A stretch of 64,000 nucleotides of DNA, from NCBI RefSeq assembly GCF_026183735.1, contig NZ_JAPFRE010000041.1, positions 1 to 64,000 on the forward strand. The letters are read 5' to 3'. The DNA is from Alteromonas sp. ASW11-130 (GTDB lineage Bacteria; Pseudomonadota; Gammaproteobacteria; Enterobacterales; Alteromonadaceae). The translations under genes and the position numbers were made by a program. Of the stretch, positions 1-11,400 are shown in pieces. The notes beneath the pieces are model-generated. The model had not been told where the DNA came from. It saw nothing but the letters and a program-made list of their open reading frames with translations, and ran no database searches. Within the stretch, counting starts at the first letter, position 1. Every line of letters begins with the position of its first letter.

Positions 1-139
1 TTAAAACGCCATCATTGCCAGTCAGGCTTTGTCCTGACTGAAGTGCTTTAATGGCATCGTCTATATTGAAGTCTTTGGTCTTGTATCATTTCCGTTTTGG
101 ATATATTAATGAAATGACACAGATTTCTAAACACTACCC
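1..139 (-). mobile_element. IS256-family element, transposase N-terminal end (partial)
   Basis: Reading leftward from base 82, the reverse strand encodes KTKDFNIDDAIKALQSGQSL followed by TGNDGVL, which I recognise as the N-terminal signature of mutator-type (IS256 family) transposases; the rest lies outside the window. No in-frame start is visible: a TGA stands at 86-88 and an ATG at 87-89 is one base out of frame, so this copy may carry a frameshift or use an odd start. The segment from about 139 inward (GGTAGTGTTTAGAAATCTGT on the minus strand) looks like the terminal inverted repeat. The element cuts into the IS3 orfB remnant that begins at about 140. Confidence 0.6.
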
Positions 140-1105
140 GATTTCAAGCTCGCTTGCTTAATTGTTTCGTATGCTTTGAGATAGACCTCTTTATACTTGA
201 GACTCCGCCATAAACGCTCAATAAAAACATTGTCCTGCCAGCGGCCTTTTCCATCCATGCTGATCTTGATATTGTTTTCCAGCAAATGGCTCGTGAACGC
301 CTCACTGGTGAAATGACAACAACCTTGCTCAGAATTGAAAATATCCGGTCTCTCGTAATGTTTAAGTGCTTCGTCCAAAGCATCAAGACAAAACCGAGTA
401 TCCAATGTATAAGAAAGCCTCCACCACAGTACCTTGCGACTGTACCAATCCATTATAACAACCACGTAAAGGAGCCTTTAGCCATCGGGATATACGAAAT
501 GTCTGTACACTAGGCCAGACCTGCATATTTGACGTCAACGTTAAGCAATAAACTTTATTAAGCAATAAACTTTATGTTGCTTGTTTGCCTGCGTGGTTTT
601 CGGCTTAGGATACAACGCCCAGAGACCCATTAATCGCATCAGGCACTGTACTTTCTTTCTATTCACCGTAAAACCTTTGCCAGCCAATCCCCCACAATAC
701 GCCTGCTGCCCATAAATGGATATTGAAAGTGAAGTTCATCAATGGCTCTCATGATATCCAATGTCTCTTGGGATTCGCCCACAGGCGAGTAATAAGCAGA
801 TGAACGACTGATAGCCAGCAGTTCGCACTGGCCTTTAAAGGGTAACATCTGTCCCTGGTCGAGTTTTGATTTCCGGTGCTCTCTAGTTAACGAGAGAGCA
901 CTTTGGCTAAAAAATCATTCTCCATGGTCGACAGACCAATCTTAGAGTGAAGCTTGTCCACTTCTTCAGAGTTCTCTTTGTCCTTACTGGCTTTACAGGA
1001 AAAAAGGGTTGGCAGCATTCTCTATCAATTCAGACTTCCAGACGGAGAGCTGGGTCGGATGGACATTATATTGCGCAACAAGCTCTGACACAGTCTTAGT
1101 TAGGA
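140..1105 (-). pseudogene. Decayed IS3-family element (orfA and orfB fragments)
   Basis: Reverse-strand fragments reassemble into an IS3-type transposase. About 886-1100 encodes the C-terminal part of OrfA (VSELVAQYNVHPTQLSVWKS, then a frameshift and a charged tail). About 850-600 encodes the OrfB N-terminus (helix with AISRSSAYY, GSRRI, then VNRKKVQ and MRLMGLWALYPKPKTT). About 530-140 encodes the DDE core (CTDISYIPMAKG, a frameshift, VVIMDWYSRKVLWWR, then GRWQDNVFIERLWRSLKY). It is dead several times over: at least two frameshifts, an in-frame stop just before CTDIS, a 17-bp duplication, and the second catalytic Asp region reads NSEQGCCHF instead of SDQGCHF. The OrfB C-terminus is lost after IKQAS, where the IS256-type end begins. 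Confidence 0.85.
541..574. repeat. 17-bp tandem duplication inside the IS3 orfB remnant
   Basis: The 17-mer TTAAGCAATAAACTTTA occurs twice with no spacer (541-557 and 558-574). It sits in the dead orfB and shifts its frame, so it is most simply a replication-slippage or end-joining duplication that happened during decay. Confidence 0.8.
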
Positions 1106-1208
1106 TCTGCCAATTATCAGGTGTAAAAATAAAAAGCCCTGATCAGCAATACACTTTCCAAGGCTTCCAAAATATAAACTTGCAGCTCTTACTGCCAGCT
1201 TTTTCGTA

Positions 1209-3281
1209 TTACCAGATTTTTACTCGTTTGCTTGCAGGTAGATATAGCTGATCTCCAGACTTTACATTAAACGCGCTATAGAACTCGGGAATATTTCGGA
1301 CAACACCATTGACTCGATAAATAGCTGGCGAGTGAGTATCAGTTTTGATTTGTTGACGTAAGGCTTCGTCACGAGATTTACTCAACCATGCCTGAGCATA
1401 GCCCAGGAACACTCTTTGCACACCGGTGTAACCATCCATCACAGGTGACGCTTTCCCTTCTAAAGACATGTTATATGCTTTTAAGCTAATGCTTAAACCA
1501 CCCAAGTCGCCGATGTTCTCTCCTAACGTGTATTCGCCATTAACATTAACGTCTGCAAAAGGTTTGAATGCATTGTATTGTCCTACTAACTCACTTGTTC
1601 GCCTTTTGAACTCTGCTTTGTCTTCATCAGTCCACCAATTTCTCATGACTCCATTTCCATCAAAGCGACTCCCGAGATCATCAAACCCATGGCCAATTTC
1701 GTGGCCGATAATGGCTCCAATCGCGCCATAGTTTACTGCGTCTTCAGCATTAATATCGTAGTAAGGAGGTTGTAATATTCCGGCAGGAAACACTATCTCA
1801 TTTAATGGAGGGTTGTAGTATGCGTCTACCATTTGTGGAGTTATAGCCCATTCATGTTTTCTTACAGGACCGTTTAGTTTTTCAATTCGCTGACTATACG
1901 ACATCAAATTTGCACGTCTCATGTTGCCAAACAAATCATCTCGTTCTACTTTAAGTGAAGAATAATCACGCCACTTATCTGGGTAACCAATTTTATAGGT
2001 AAACTTAGACAGCTTATCAAGCGCTTCAGCTTTCGTTTTGTCTGACATCCAATCAAGTTCTGTAATGCTCGCTTTATAGGCCTTCAGCAAGTTAGAGACT
2101 ACGGTTTCCATCCCTTGTTTTGCTTCGGGCGAAAAATGCTTCTTCACAAAAACTTTACCGACCATTTCTCCCAACTTGCTATTGACAGTATTTACGCCCC
2201 TGCGCCATGTGGGTAACTGCTCTTCAACGCCATATAGTGTTTTGCTATAAAATTCGAAATTCTTATTGGAAAACTCCTCGCTGAGGAAGTCTGCCATATT
2301 TCGTACTACTCCCCACTTCAAGTAATCTTTCCATGTATCTAAAGAAGTATCTTTAATTATCTCATTCAGTGATTTCATATAGTCTAATTGAGTTATCACC
2401 ACACTATCGATGTTTGGTACCCCTGCTTCTTTTAGATAGCCACTCCAGTCAAAGTCAGACATGATAGTATTGAGCTCAGAAGTAGGAATTTTGTTATACA
2501 AGGCAGCAATATTGCGCGTATCCTCTTTTTTCATATGAGCTTGAGCAATTCTTTCTTCCAATAAATAAAGAGCTTCTGCCGTTCTCTGTGGCTCCTCTAT
2601 CCCCGCCAATGAAAGCATCTCATTCATGAACCTTTTATACTTGGTGCGTATAAGTTCCGGCTGTTCACCTTCAGAAAAATAAAATTCACGCTCCGGTAAC
2701 CCCAATCCCGATTGCCATGTAAACATCATATAGCTATTAGGATCTTTAAAGTCTACCGATTGCTGCAGATAAAAAGGCAGTCCATATCCTAACTTGTTTA
2801 CAGCAGCAAAGTGGACGGCTAGCTCATCTCGATTAGAAATAGTGTCTATTTTATCAAACTCCCACTTCAGTGGCTTTATGCCAAGTGAATTGCGTTTTTC
2901 CCAGTTAACGTATGAATGGTAAAAGTCTCCAACTTTTTGTTCATCACTTCCTTTGGCGAAATTGCCTGATGCTGAACTTTCAATGATAGCTTTTACTTTT
3001 TCGTCAGACTCTTCACGTAATTTGTCGCTGATACCGAATTTTGATTTGTCAGCTGGTATTTCATTACTTTTCAGCCAGGCACCATTAACAAAGGCATGGA
3101 AGTCATCTCCAGGCTTTACGCTATGATCCATATTGGCTGTAATTATCCCTGAGTGACGTTCAACCCGCTTGTGTGCTACTTTTTTTTCTTGGTTTGTTGG
3201 TGATTTAACAGATGTGATCTGATATTGACTGCAACCGCTTAATGCCAACAATGAGGCATAAGCAATGAAATTCTTTTTCAC
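1209..3281 (-). CDS. M13-family zinc metallopeptidase lipoprotein (neprilysin/PepO type)
   Basis: 690 residues, normal for M13 peptidases. The N-terminus is a lipoprotein signal peptide (LLALSGC, Cys17), so the enzyme is probably anchored in the periplasm. The zinc site is clear: HEIGH with H527 and H531, E528 catalytic, and the third ligand in ENIGD (E588), followed by the family's GGLS stretch. The substrate-binding region NPPLNEIVFPAGILQPPYYD precedes HEIGH as in neprilysin/PepO. Family members cut oligopeptides of limited size. It is monocistronic and faces the IS debris at 1105; no partner gene is seen. The start at 3281 is the first ATG in front of the signal peptide. Function by family is secure; substrate unknown. 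Confidence 0.93.
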   Translation of the reverse strand: MKKNFIAYASLLALSGCSQYQITSVKSPTNQEKKVAHKRVERHSGIITANMDHSVKPGDDFHAFVNGAWLKSNEIPADKSKFGISDKLREESDEKVKAIIESSASGNFAKGSDEQKVGDFYHSYVNWEKRNSLGIKPLKWEFDKIDTISNRDELAVHFAAVNKLGYGLPFYLQQSVDFKDPNSYMMFTWQSGLGLPEREFYFSEGEQPELIRTKYKRFMNEMLSLAGIEEPQRTAEALYLLEERIAQAHMKKEDTRNIAALYNKIPTSELNTIMSDFDWSGYLKEAGVPNIDSVVITQLDYMKSLNEIIKDTSLDTWKDYLKWGVVRNMADFLSEEFSNKNFEFYSKTLYGVEEQLPTWRRGVNTVNSKLGEMVGKVFVKKHFSPEAKQGMETVVSNLLKAYKASITELDWMSDKTKAEALDKLSKFTYKIGYPDKWRDYSSLKVERDDLFGNMRRANLMSYSQRIEKLNGPVRKHEWAITPQMVDAYYNPPLNEIVFPAGILQPPYYDINAEDAVNYGAIGAIIGHEIGHGFDDLGSRFDGNGVMRNWWTDEDKAEFKRRTSELVGQYNAFKPFADVNVNGEYTLGENIGDLGGLSISLKAYNMSLEGKASPVMDGYTGVQRVFLGYAQAWLSKSRDEALRQQIKTDTHSPAIYRVNGVVRNIPEFYSAFNVKSGDQLYLPASKRVKIW

Positions 3282-3706
3282 GAAAATTTTCCTTTAGTTT
3301 GTGATTATTATGATTTGGGCATGATGATCCATCATGTTAATGCCTACTACGAGATCAACACTCCAAACTCTTTAATAAAAAATAGGTTTATGACAACGCC
3401 AACAGGAGAGTACTGCACAAATGCAACGAGTGAATCCAAGTCAAACACGACAGTGTCTCATATCCAAGACGAACAAATGTCGACGAACGTAGTTACGAAC
3501 TTAATAGGCTTCATATTCCTGAAGAATTGCAATTTCATCATCGCATATGTGTTTGCAAAATGCCAGATACATAATGGAAACAACTATCCTATAACGTCCT
3601 CCCCTATTTTAGGGTCAATAACGTATCTTATGAAAAACGAACTGATGTTAAACAATGAAACTAAACGAGGTTTTAAGAAATACTTAAGCGGTATTTACAA
3701 TGATGC
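3282..3706. other. Intergenic region, no supported gene
   Basis: Upstream of the M13 peptidase gene. A 131-codon plus-strand frame (TTG start at 3315) is present, but it has no ribosome binding site, no recognisable motif and an unusual composition, so I do not call it a gene. The promoter of the peptidase gene should lie here; no clear -35/-10 pair was identified. Confidence 0.5.
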
Positions 3707-3730
3707 ATAGGTCTCACGCGTGAGACCTAT
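3707..3730. promoter_or_regulatory. 24-bp perfect palindrome beside the parB-like gene
   Basis: ATAGGTCTCACG followed immediately by its exact reverse complement, with no loop. It begins 8 bp beyond the stop codon of the ParB-like gene. There is no U-tract on either side, which argues against an intrinsic terminator. The core TCACGCGTGA resembles the arms of chromosomal parS (TTTCACGTGAAA) with a central CG inserted. Ten bases of it (GCATAGGTCT, 3705-3714) recur upstream of the same gene at 4839-4848. Candidate ParB-binding or autoregulatory site; inference only. Confidence 0.45.
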
Positions 3731-3737
3731 CTAAAGG

Positions 3738-4826
3738 CTATACTTTATTTAAAAATTCGACTATTTTATTAAACGTTTCTTCAACAGCTTTATGGTCATC
3801 CCAATCCAGTTCATCCCAGCAAATCCCTGTCTCTAACTCCGTTACATTCGACGTCAACAGCGTTTTAAGAGCGCTTACTGACTTAATCTTAACTTGAAAA
3901 TATGATGACTTTTTCTTGGGTGGAGTGTTGTTAGTAGTCTCGCCATTTAGGTGTTTGGTGATACGTTCATTAATATTCTTTTTATCGATAGCATTTAATA
4001 TGTTCTTATCAAACTCCAGCTTATAGTCCGACTCTATTTTTAGAATGAGCTTTTTCATCTGAATGAATGGAGTAGAACATCCGTCAGCGTATGCTTTTAC
4101 AACTGCGGGATAACGGGTTAATACATTGTAGTTATCAAATGCCCCCATTGAAATCCCTAAAGTACTTGCTGTTTGCCTAACAGTCAGCGCCTTGTTCCCC
4201 ATTCTTTTTCGCGTGTTGTTCAACGTTTCAATTTCAAGAAGTGCATCTTCAAACGCTTGTAGTTTTCCATACTGAGGTAAATCTTCTCTGCTCGCATTTT
4301 CTTGAAACTGTTTAGTTTTAGGCAGTACCGGGCATTTGTCATAGACCTTAAAATGTGCGGCACTATTTATACCGTTAGCAAAAACAAGCGCAAAGAAACG
4401 GCGGTGCCCCGTCAAGATTTGATAATCACCACTTTCTAAAGGATAAATAGTTGGGACTTGAATAATTTCTGACACTGCCACATTAGCAGCTAGCTCGGTG
4501 ATCGACTCAATTGACTGGTTTGCTTTTTTCCACTCATTAGTACCATATTCAAAGCAATTTACGATACATCCTTTTCCGATAACTACTTTATCTTTGGCGT
4601 CATATCGTGTAATAAGCTGCTGCTTTGTCAATTTCCTTTCAAGCATTTGTAAAGCATGAAGATCTGACATCATGACAGCAGGGAAGAAACGAGGGTTAGT
4701 AGTATCAGGGTGAACTCTGCTTATAAAAACAGATTTATAATCATAAGGTTGTTCTATTAATAGTCGATCTGCATCTACAGCGTTAAGTGCAGCTGCTAAA
4801 TTTTGTGCTAAAGAAACAGTATTCAA
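3738..4826 (-). CDS. Orphan ParB-like nuclease/partition-domain protein
   Basis: 362 residues. The N-terminal third reads as a ParB N-domain: IQVPTIYPLESGDYQILTGHRRFFALV (GHRR corresponds to the GERR CTP-binding motif) and QENASREDLPQYG (the ENxxRxDL motif). A helix-turn-helix follows (KALTVRQTASTLGISMGAFD), then a lysine-rich linker (about residues 293-300) and an unassigned C-terminal domain. No parA is adjacent, so this is an orphan: it could be a plasmid- or phage-derived partition protein or a ParB-type transcription regulator. The frame opens with TTG at 4824-4826 and no good Shine-Dalgarno; the first ATG lies about 50 codons inside the ParB domain, so TTG is preferred. A palindrome abuts the 3' end. 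Surrounding IS debris suggests mobile-element origin. Confidence 0.75.
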   Translation of the reverse strand: MNTVSLAQNLAAALNAVDADRLLIEQPYDYKSVFISRVHPDTTNPRFFPAVMMSDLHALQMLERKLTKQQLITRYDAKDKVVIGKGCIVNCFEYGTNEWKKANQSIESITELAANVAVSEIIQVPTIYPLESGDYQILTGHRRFFALVFANGINSAAHFKVYDKCPVLPKTKQFQENASREDLPQYGKLQAFEDALLEIETLNNTRKRMGNKALTVRQTASTLGISMGAFDNYNVLTRYPAVVKAYADGCSTPFIQMKKLILKIESDYKLEFDKNILNAIDKKNINERITKHLNGETTNNTPPKKKSSYFQVKIKSVSALKTLLTSNVTELETGICWDELDWDDHKAVEETFNKIVEFLNKV

Positions 4827-4905
4827 TCGTTTGCCCGCGCATAGGTCTGCTCTGAATGACCTTCATTATAGTCAATTCAGAGTCAGAAACAATACACGGT
4901 GCAAA

Positions 4906-5112
4906 TCAGTGAACTTTTTTTCCCGATATTGCGGACCACATTGCCATTTTCAAGTTGTTACAGCTTAGACTTTTAACAAACTGTTTAAATGCACTCTGCG
5001 GAGATATATGCATCCCATCAAATCCATCTTGACGACCTTGCTTGTAACCCTCGATAAAAATTTCGTTCATCAAGTCTACGTCGACAACTTCTTTATTATT
5101 CATAACATCCAC
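4906..5112 (-). CDS. Small hypothetical protein (68 aa)
   Basis: 68 residues, soluble, no signal peptide or membrane segment. The middle EIFIEGYKQGRQDGFDGM is a plausible amphipathic helix and the C-terminus is basic (ISGKKVH). I do not recognise a family. It lies 79 bp upstream of the ParB-like gene on the same strand and may be co-transcribed with it. An alternative start is the ATG at 5103, which has a better-placed AGTGG. Kept because of strand, spacing and a sensible composition; moderate confidence that it is real. Confidence 0.45.
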   Translation of the reverse strand: MDVMNNKEVVDVDLMNEIFIEGYKQGRQDGFDGMHISPQSAFKQFVKSLSCNNLKMAMWSAISGKKVH

Positions 5113-5382
5113 TACTTTTAATCCTGTTTGCTGTTATTTTGTTTTTGTTTGACGCGACAAGCATCCTTATTAGGTTTTAGATTATATACACTGCCCGGCG
5201 CTTTTCAATTACAATTTTTTATAAAACATATTATTTTATAATCGTCAGTTAATAACAAAAACATAAATCAAGAAAACATTTTTATAAACAATACGTTAAC
5301 AGAAAATAAATCAAAAAAGAAAATAATAAGCCGTTTTCAAACATCGATTACTTTATAAATTTTTATAACACCAACAACCGAG

Positions 5383-5802
5383 AGGAAGCGGTACACCAAA
5401 GAACTTAAATTAGATCCCGTGAGGCTGGTATTGGAGCAAGGTCACACCCGCACTGATGTGGCGAAGTTGCTGAAAATCAACTCTCAGATGTCGGACCGCT
5501 GGGTAAAGGAATACCAGGAAGACAATGATGGTCAGACGTTCAGATGCAACGGCAGTTTGACGCCTCTTCAGGCGTAGTTCAGAAAGCTGAAAGCGCCGGT
5601 TAAGCAGCTTGAGATGGAGAAGCGCATTTAAAGGAGGTGACGACGGTCTTCTTCGCCAACGAAACGAAATATAGATTTCGTTTATCGCCGAAAGGAAAAA
5701 GACCATGCCTATCGATCTGATGTGTCGATTGTTAGACATGGAGCGCAATGGTTTTTATCGCTATATGAAGAGTCAAACAAAACCCTAAGTCCGATGATGA
5801 TT
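5383..5802 (+). pseudogene. IS3-family remnant (orfA plus start of orfB), plus strand
   Basis: Plus-strand frame RKRYTKELKLDPVRLVLEQG then HTRTDVAKLLKIN and WVKEYQED is an IS3 OrfA helix-turn-helix domain. It is interrupted by a TAG after TPLQA and a second stop after EMEKRI. Near 5705 the frame MPIDLMCRLLDMERNGFYRY is the usual OrfB N-terminus and stops after KSQTKP. The remnant ends exactly where the next IS3 element begins (5803), so it was probably cut by that insertion or by a later deletion. It is a different IS from the element at 5803-7081, as the OrfA sequences are unrelated in detail. Confidence 0.75.
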
Positions 5803-5810
5803 TGTACTGG

Positions 5811-7008
<1,198 letters not shown>

Positions 7009-7081
7009 TTTGTCACCTAATTTTACTATGCTGCCATAATAGCAGCTCCAATGAGGTGGCCAAATTAACTATGCCACTACA

Positions 7082-7965
7082 CACAGGACAGGGATGAAAC
7101 ATTGGATGGATTTAAAGTGTTTAAACATCTATCGGATCATTTAAGTCAACAAGGTATCGCTAACTTTAGGTTCGATGACAGAGGGGTTGGAGATAGTTCG
7201 GGGCACTTTCCCACATCGACATTGCAACATCATGTAAGCGATGTGAACGCTATCATTAAATATTTCAAACGATACGTCGGACACCCGTTTTCGGACTTTA
7301 TTCTATTGGGTCACAGCCAGGGAGGCATCGTTAGCGCTCGGGTTGCCATTGATAATAAAGACATACGAAAAGTAATTTTGATGGGCGCTCCTGCAGTCCC
7401 CCTGATTGACCTAGTGCTTTATCAGTTAAGGCGGGACCGCGAAGAATCTTTCATTCCGTTACACATAGTAGAACGAGAGGTATCCGCCCATAATAAGTTG
7501 ATGTTTAGCATTGCTAAAGCCAAGGATTTAAGCCCTGTTATGGAAGAGTTTGAATTAGCTACTTACGCAAGTTTGGAAGCCGAGAACCAACATCAAGCAG
7601 CCTCCAATAAGCAACGATTAAGTAAAGCGGTAGCCAGTAGTGCAAAAGAGTACAAAACAATATATGCACTGCCCTCACTCACTTCATTTTTGTATCACGA
7701 CACATCAGAGGATTACCAAAAACTAAATGTGCCTGTGCTTAGTCTCTTTGGCGGAAAAGATCGGCAAGTCACCTTTGCCCAAAATAAAGATGTTATGGAA
7801 AAAGCATTACTGTTATCTGGTACCGACTATACATTTGTCACGTTCGATAACGCGAACCACTATTTTCAAAAAGCGAAAAACGGCGATAGATCAGAACAAG
7901 GAACATTAGAGAACAGGTTTATAGACGGCTTTTTGGAGTCAATTTCACAATGGATTATTGACTAG
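7082..7965 (+). pseudogene. Alpha/beta hydrolase, N-terminus removed by the IS3 element
   Basis: From the IS edge the frame reads QDRDETLDGFKVFKHL, then FRFDDRGVGDSSG, the nucleophile elbow GHSQGG, an acidic residue in FGGKDRQV and a histidine in NANHYF: a complete Ser-Asp-His triad of a serine hydrolase of the BAAT/Hydrolase_4 type. In relatives, QDRDE follows a GSGP oxyanion loop and a signal peptide; here everything before Gln is IS sequence, so the oxyanion strand and the signal peptide are gone. A TTG at 7102 could restart translation, but the product would lack the oxyanion loop. I call it a 5'-truncated gene, otherwise undamaged, implying a recent event. Confidence 0.85.
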
Positions 7966-8029
7966 AAAAAGTTACCTATTTTATTTGTTGCGTTTCACTC
8001 AAGTGGTTTTCGAGAAATTCGGTTCTGGC

Positions 8030-8053
8030 TCTGACGCCTTTTCAGGCGTCAGA
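8030..8053. terminator. Hairpin between convergent genes (terminator-like)
   Basis: Nine-bp perfect stem TCTGACGCC / GGCGTCAGA with a 6-nt loop, between the hydrolase remnant (plus) and the efflux operon (minus). The U-tract is weak on both sides, so termination strength is uncertain. Confidence 0.5.
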
Positions 8054-8065
8054 TAACTAGTAAAA

Positions 8066-8440
8066 TTAAAAGCTGTATCTAACTGTCACAGCGTGATGGT
8101 CCCCGGAATCTACCTTAACCAATACTTTCGCCCCATCTTTGATAGCGATAGGCGCTGTCATCTTGTTACCTCCCGCAGGGCTTAGTTCGCTTTCTTCTTT
8201 ACCGTCAGCGCCCAACACCATGATAGTGCCAGTTAAGCTTTCAGCGTCGAAAGCTTCACCATGATCTTTGATATACAAGCTGACGCTTTTCGCTTCTCTA
8301 ACCAGTTCAAACGCCAAGTCATGCTCAATTTTTACTACACCGCCATGCTCTGGCTCGGTACTACCGTGGCTAAGTGCAATTGGGGAAACGGCACTTAAAC
8401 TGAAAGCAAGACCTAACATTATTAATAGTGATTTTTTCAT
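8066..8440 (-). CDS. Small periplasmic protein at the end of the metal-efflux operon
   Basis: 124 residues with a Sec signal peptide (LAFSLSAVSPIALS, cut before HGS). The mature N-terminus is histidine- and acid-rich (HGSTEPEHGG) and another His pair lies near the C-terminus (SGDHHAV), as expected of a metal-touching periplasmic protein. The family is not one I can name; similar small proteins occur beside CusA/CzcA-type pumps. It lies 53 bp downstream of the RND gene on the same strand and ends close to the hairpin at 8030-8053, so it is probably the last gene of the operon. Role (metal chaperone or sensor) is inference. Confidence 0.7.
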   Translation of the reverse strand: MKKSLLIMLGLAFSLSAVSPIALSHGSTEPEHGGVVKIEHDLAFELVREAKSVSLYIKDHGEAFDAESLTGTIMVLGADGKEESELSPAGGNKMTAPIAIKDGAKVLVKVDSGDHHAVTVRYSF

Positions 8441-8493
8441 ATCAAACTCTCTAAATGTACGGCAGACTTAATAAGGCACTACCGTAAAACCTT

Positions 8494-11400
8494 TTATACC
8501 AATTCTTTTGACTTTCGATGCTGCCACGCCGCTGACGCTTTTTCGCCCCACGCTTTGTAAAGCAGCGGAGTGAGCAAAATATCTAAAATAGTTGAACTGA
8601 TTAGCCCGGAAAAAATAACCACCGCTACCGGATGCAGAATTTCTTTACCCGGTTCATCTGCTGCCAGCAATATTGGAATAAGCGCAAAGGCCGTTACCAT
8701 GGAGGTCATCAGTACTGGCGAAAGGCGTTCCTGCGCCCCGCGTACGATGAGCGCAGTATTAAAACTTTCGCCTTCAAAACGAATCAGATTCAAATAATGA
8801 CTCACTTTAAGAATGCCATTGCGCGATGCTATGCCGGTTAGTGTAATGAAACCAACCACGAATGCGACCGACAAAGGGGTACTCGTTATCCACATTGCGA
8901 ACACTGCCCCAACCAATGCCATAGGCAGACTACACATGATGATACTGGCAAGCACCCATGACTTATACCGCATGTACAACACCAGGTAAATGAGGGCAAA
9001 AGAAGCCAATGATAACCAAACAAGAAGTTGCATCGCTTGTTCCTGGGCCAGAAACTGACCCTCAATGGAAATGAACCCTTCCTGGTTAAGCTCGGTATTA
9101 CCCGTAACTTCCCTGACCTGCTTCAGTAGCTCAGTAACATCCACATCATCACTGTTGGCGTAAATAACCAGTCGACGCCGCCCGTTCTCCCTTAAAACCT
9201 GATTGGGGCCGTCATCAAGGCTGATATCTGCAATAGCTGATACGGGTACAGGGCCTGCCGGAGTGGTAAGCACAGCATCTGCCAGCGAGGCAGGCGTACG
9301 TGCCCCATCATCTAACCGTAGTACCAGCGCATATCGCTTTACCCCATCGATGATATCTACCACTTCTTCACCGTCGGTAAGCATAGCTAAGCGGTGCAGG
9401 GCCTGACCTGGCGTCAAACCGTACTGAGACAACCTATCGTGCTTTAGTCGCACACTAAGCTGCGGTATCAGAACCTGCTTTTCTACGTTGATATCCACTA
9501 ACCCAGGGATGGTCTCCAACTGTTTACGAATGTCTTCTGCAGTAATTCGTAGACCATCCAGATTATTGCCGAACACTTTGATAGCCAGTTGTGCTCTAAC
9601 ACCCGACAGCAAATGATCTAATCGGTGGGAAATGGGCTGGCCTACGGCCACCTGCGCGGGTAACACATTAAGCTTTTGCCGAACCTCTTCTATAACGGCT
9701 TCGCGCGCTCTTTCTGATGCTTTAAGATCAACGTCAATTTCGGAGGAGTGCACTCCTTGTGCGTGCTCATCCAATCTCGCTCGTCCAGTACGCCGCCCGA
9801 CGCCTGTCACTTCTGGTACCGAAAGCAACAACGATTCGGCCAAACGCCCCATACGGTCTGACTCTTCCAGTGATGTACCAGGTTCAAATATAACGCCTAT
9901 TACCAATGAGCCTTCATTAAACGACGGTAGGAATGCACGCGGAAAGTGGGTCGTAATCAGGGCGCTAAGCAGTGCCAGCACACCGGCAAGCGACAATAAA
10001 ATTCGCCGTTTCGGTAGCGCCCAATGGAGCCAGTTTTCCTGCCACCCTTTCAGCGTAGTTACCAATCTACTGTCGTCTTGTTTTAGTAACTTCATACCGG
10101 GTAAAAGGTAGTAACAAAGCACTGGAGTGACCGTCATCGATACAAGTAACGACGACACAATAGCGACAATATAGGCCACCCCTAACGGAGAGAACAGCCG
10201 CCCTTCTATCCCCGGAAGGGCGAATAAAGGAACAAATACCAATACAACAATTGTGGTAGCGTAAACAATGCCTGAACGCACCTCCACGCTGGCTTTCCAG
10301 ACCACATTGAACACGGAATCAGGAGAGGACGCACGGACATTTTGCTTCAGGCGTCGCAATATATTCTCGACATCTACCACTGAGTCATCCACCAGCTCAC
10401 CGATGGCGATCGCCAGACCGCCCAGAGTCATGACATTAATTGTCTGCCCCAGTAACTGAAACACAACCACGGTGATACTCAAGGAAAGCGGGATCGCAAT
10501 GAGTGATATCATCGTCGTGCGCGCAGACATCAAGAACATAAACAAAATAATGACGACCAGAATGGCGCCGTCCCGCAATGCTTCGGTAACGTTATCCACC
10601 GACGTTTGTATAAAATCGGCCTGCCGAAACAATACCTCCGGCGCAGCCACGCCTTCAGGAAGACCGGAGCGTAATTCATTCAGTGCGTTTTCGATTTCCT
10701 TAGTAAGGTGCACAGTGTCCGTGCCCGGTTGCTTTTGTATGTTGATGATAACCGCTGGTTGGCCGTTATATCCGCCATCGCCTCGTTTTACTGCCGCCGC
10801 AAACGTTACTGTGGCTACCTGTCCTAATTGCGTAGATACACCATTGTTCCAGTCAATCGCCAGCATGCGTAAATCAGCAAGTTCTAACGTTCTGCCCTGA
10901 TGCCGAATCAGGTACTCTCGGTTGTTTAAATCAACGAAGCCGCCGCCCTGGTTTGTGGCAAAATCTTCCAGCGCGTTTCTTAGCTGGTTTATGGAAATAT
11001 TAAGTGCTCGCATTTTATTGAGGTCGGGCGCCACTCTGACCTGTCGAACCTCACCACCAATGGGAATTACCTGCGAGATACCAGAAATCGACAGCAACCG
11101 GGGTCTTAATACAAAATCTGCGTATTCTCTGGCGCGCATGGGTCCAGAGCCGGAGGCTTCTTCAAGTGGCAGGGCAATTAGCATTATCTCGCCCATAATC
11201 GAAGATACTGGCCCCATCACCGGTGTAATACCCACGGGTAACTGGGCACTGGCCTGATCAAGCCGTTCTGCCACAAGTTGGCGGTTGCGATAAATATCGG
11301 TATTCCAATCAAACTCGACATACACTATCGACAAACCAATCCCTGATGTGGAGCGGATACGACTCACCCCAGTTACGCCATTAAGGATATTTTCGAGCGG

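Noticed and set aside
1009-1251. 80-codon plus-strand frame over the IS3 orfA remnant
   Set aside because: Antisense to a recognisable OrfA fragment and the 3' end of the M13 gene; no coding signals.
3315-3710. 131-codon plus-strand frame between the M13 peptidase and ParB-like genes
   Set aside because: TTG start, no ribosome binding site, no motif or signal peptide, and it runs into the palindrome; looks like a chance frame in AT-rich sequence.
3707-3730. Palindrome considered as a rho-independent terminator of the ParB-like gene
   Set aside because: No loop and no U-tract on either strand; its half-site upstream of the gene fits a protein-binding site better.
9632-10111. Long plus-strand frames (60-160 codons) opposite the RND pump and other large genes
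   Set aside because: They are antisense to strongly supported genes and have Ser/Arg/Thr-rich translations typical of shadow frames.
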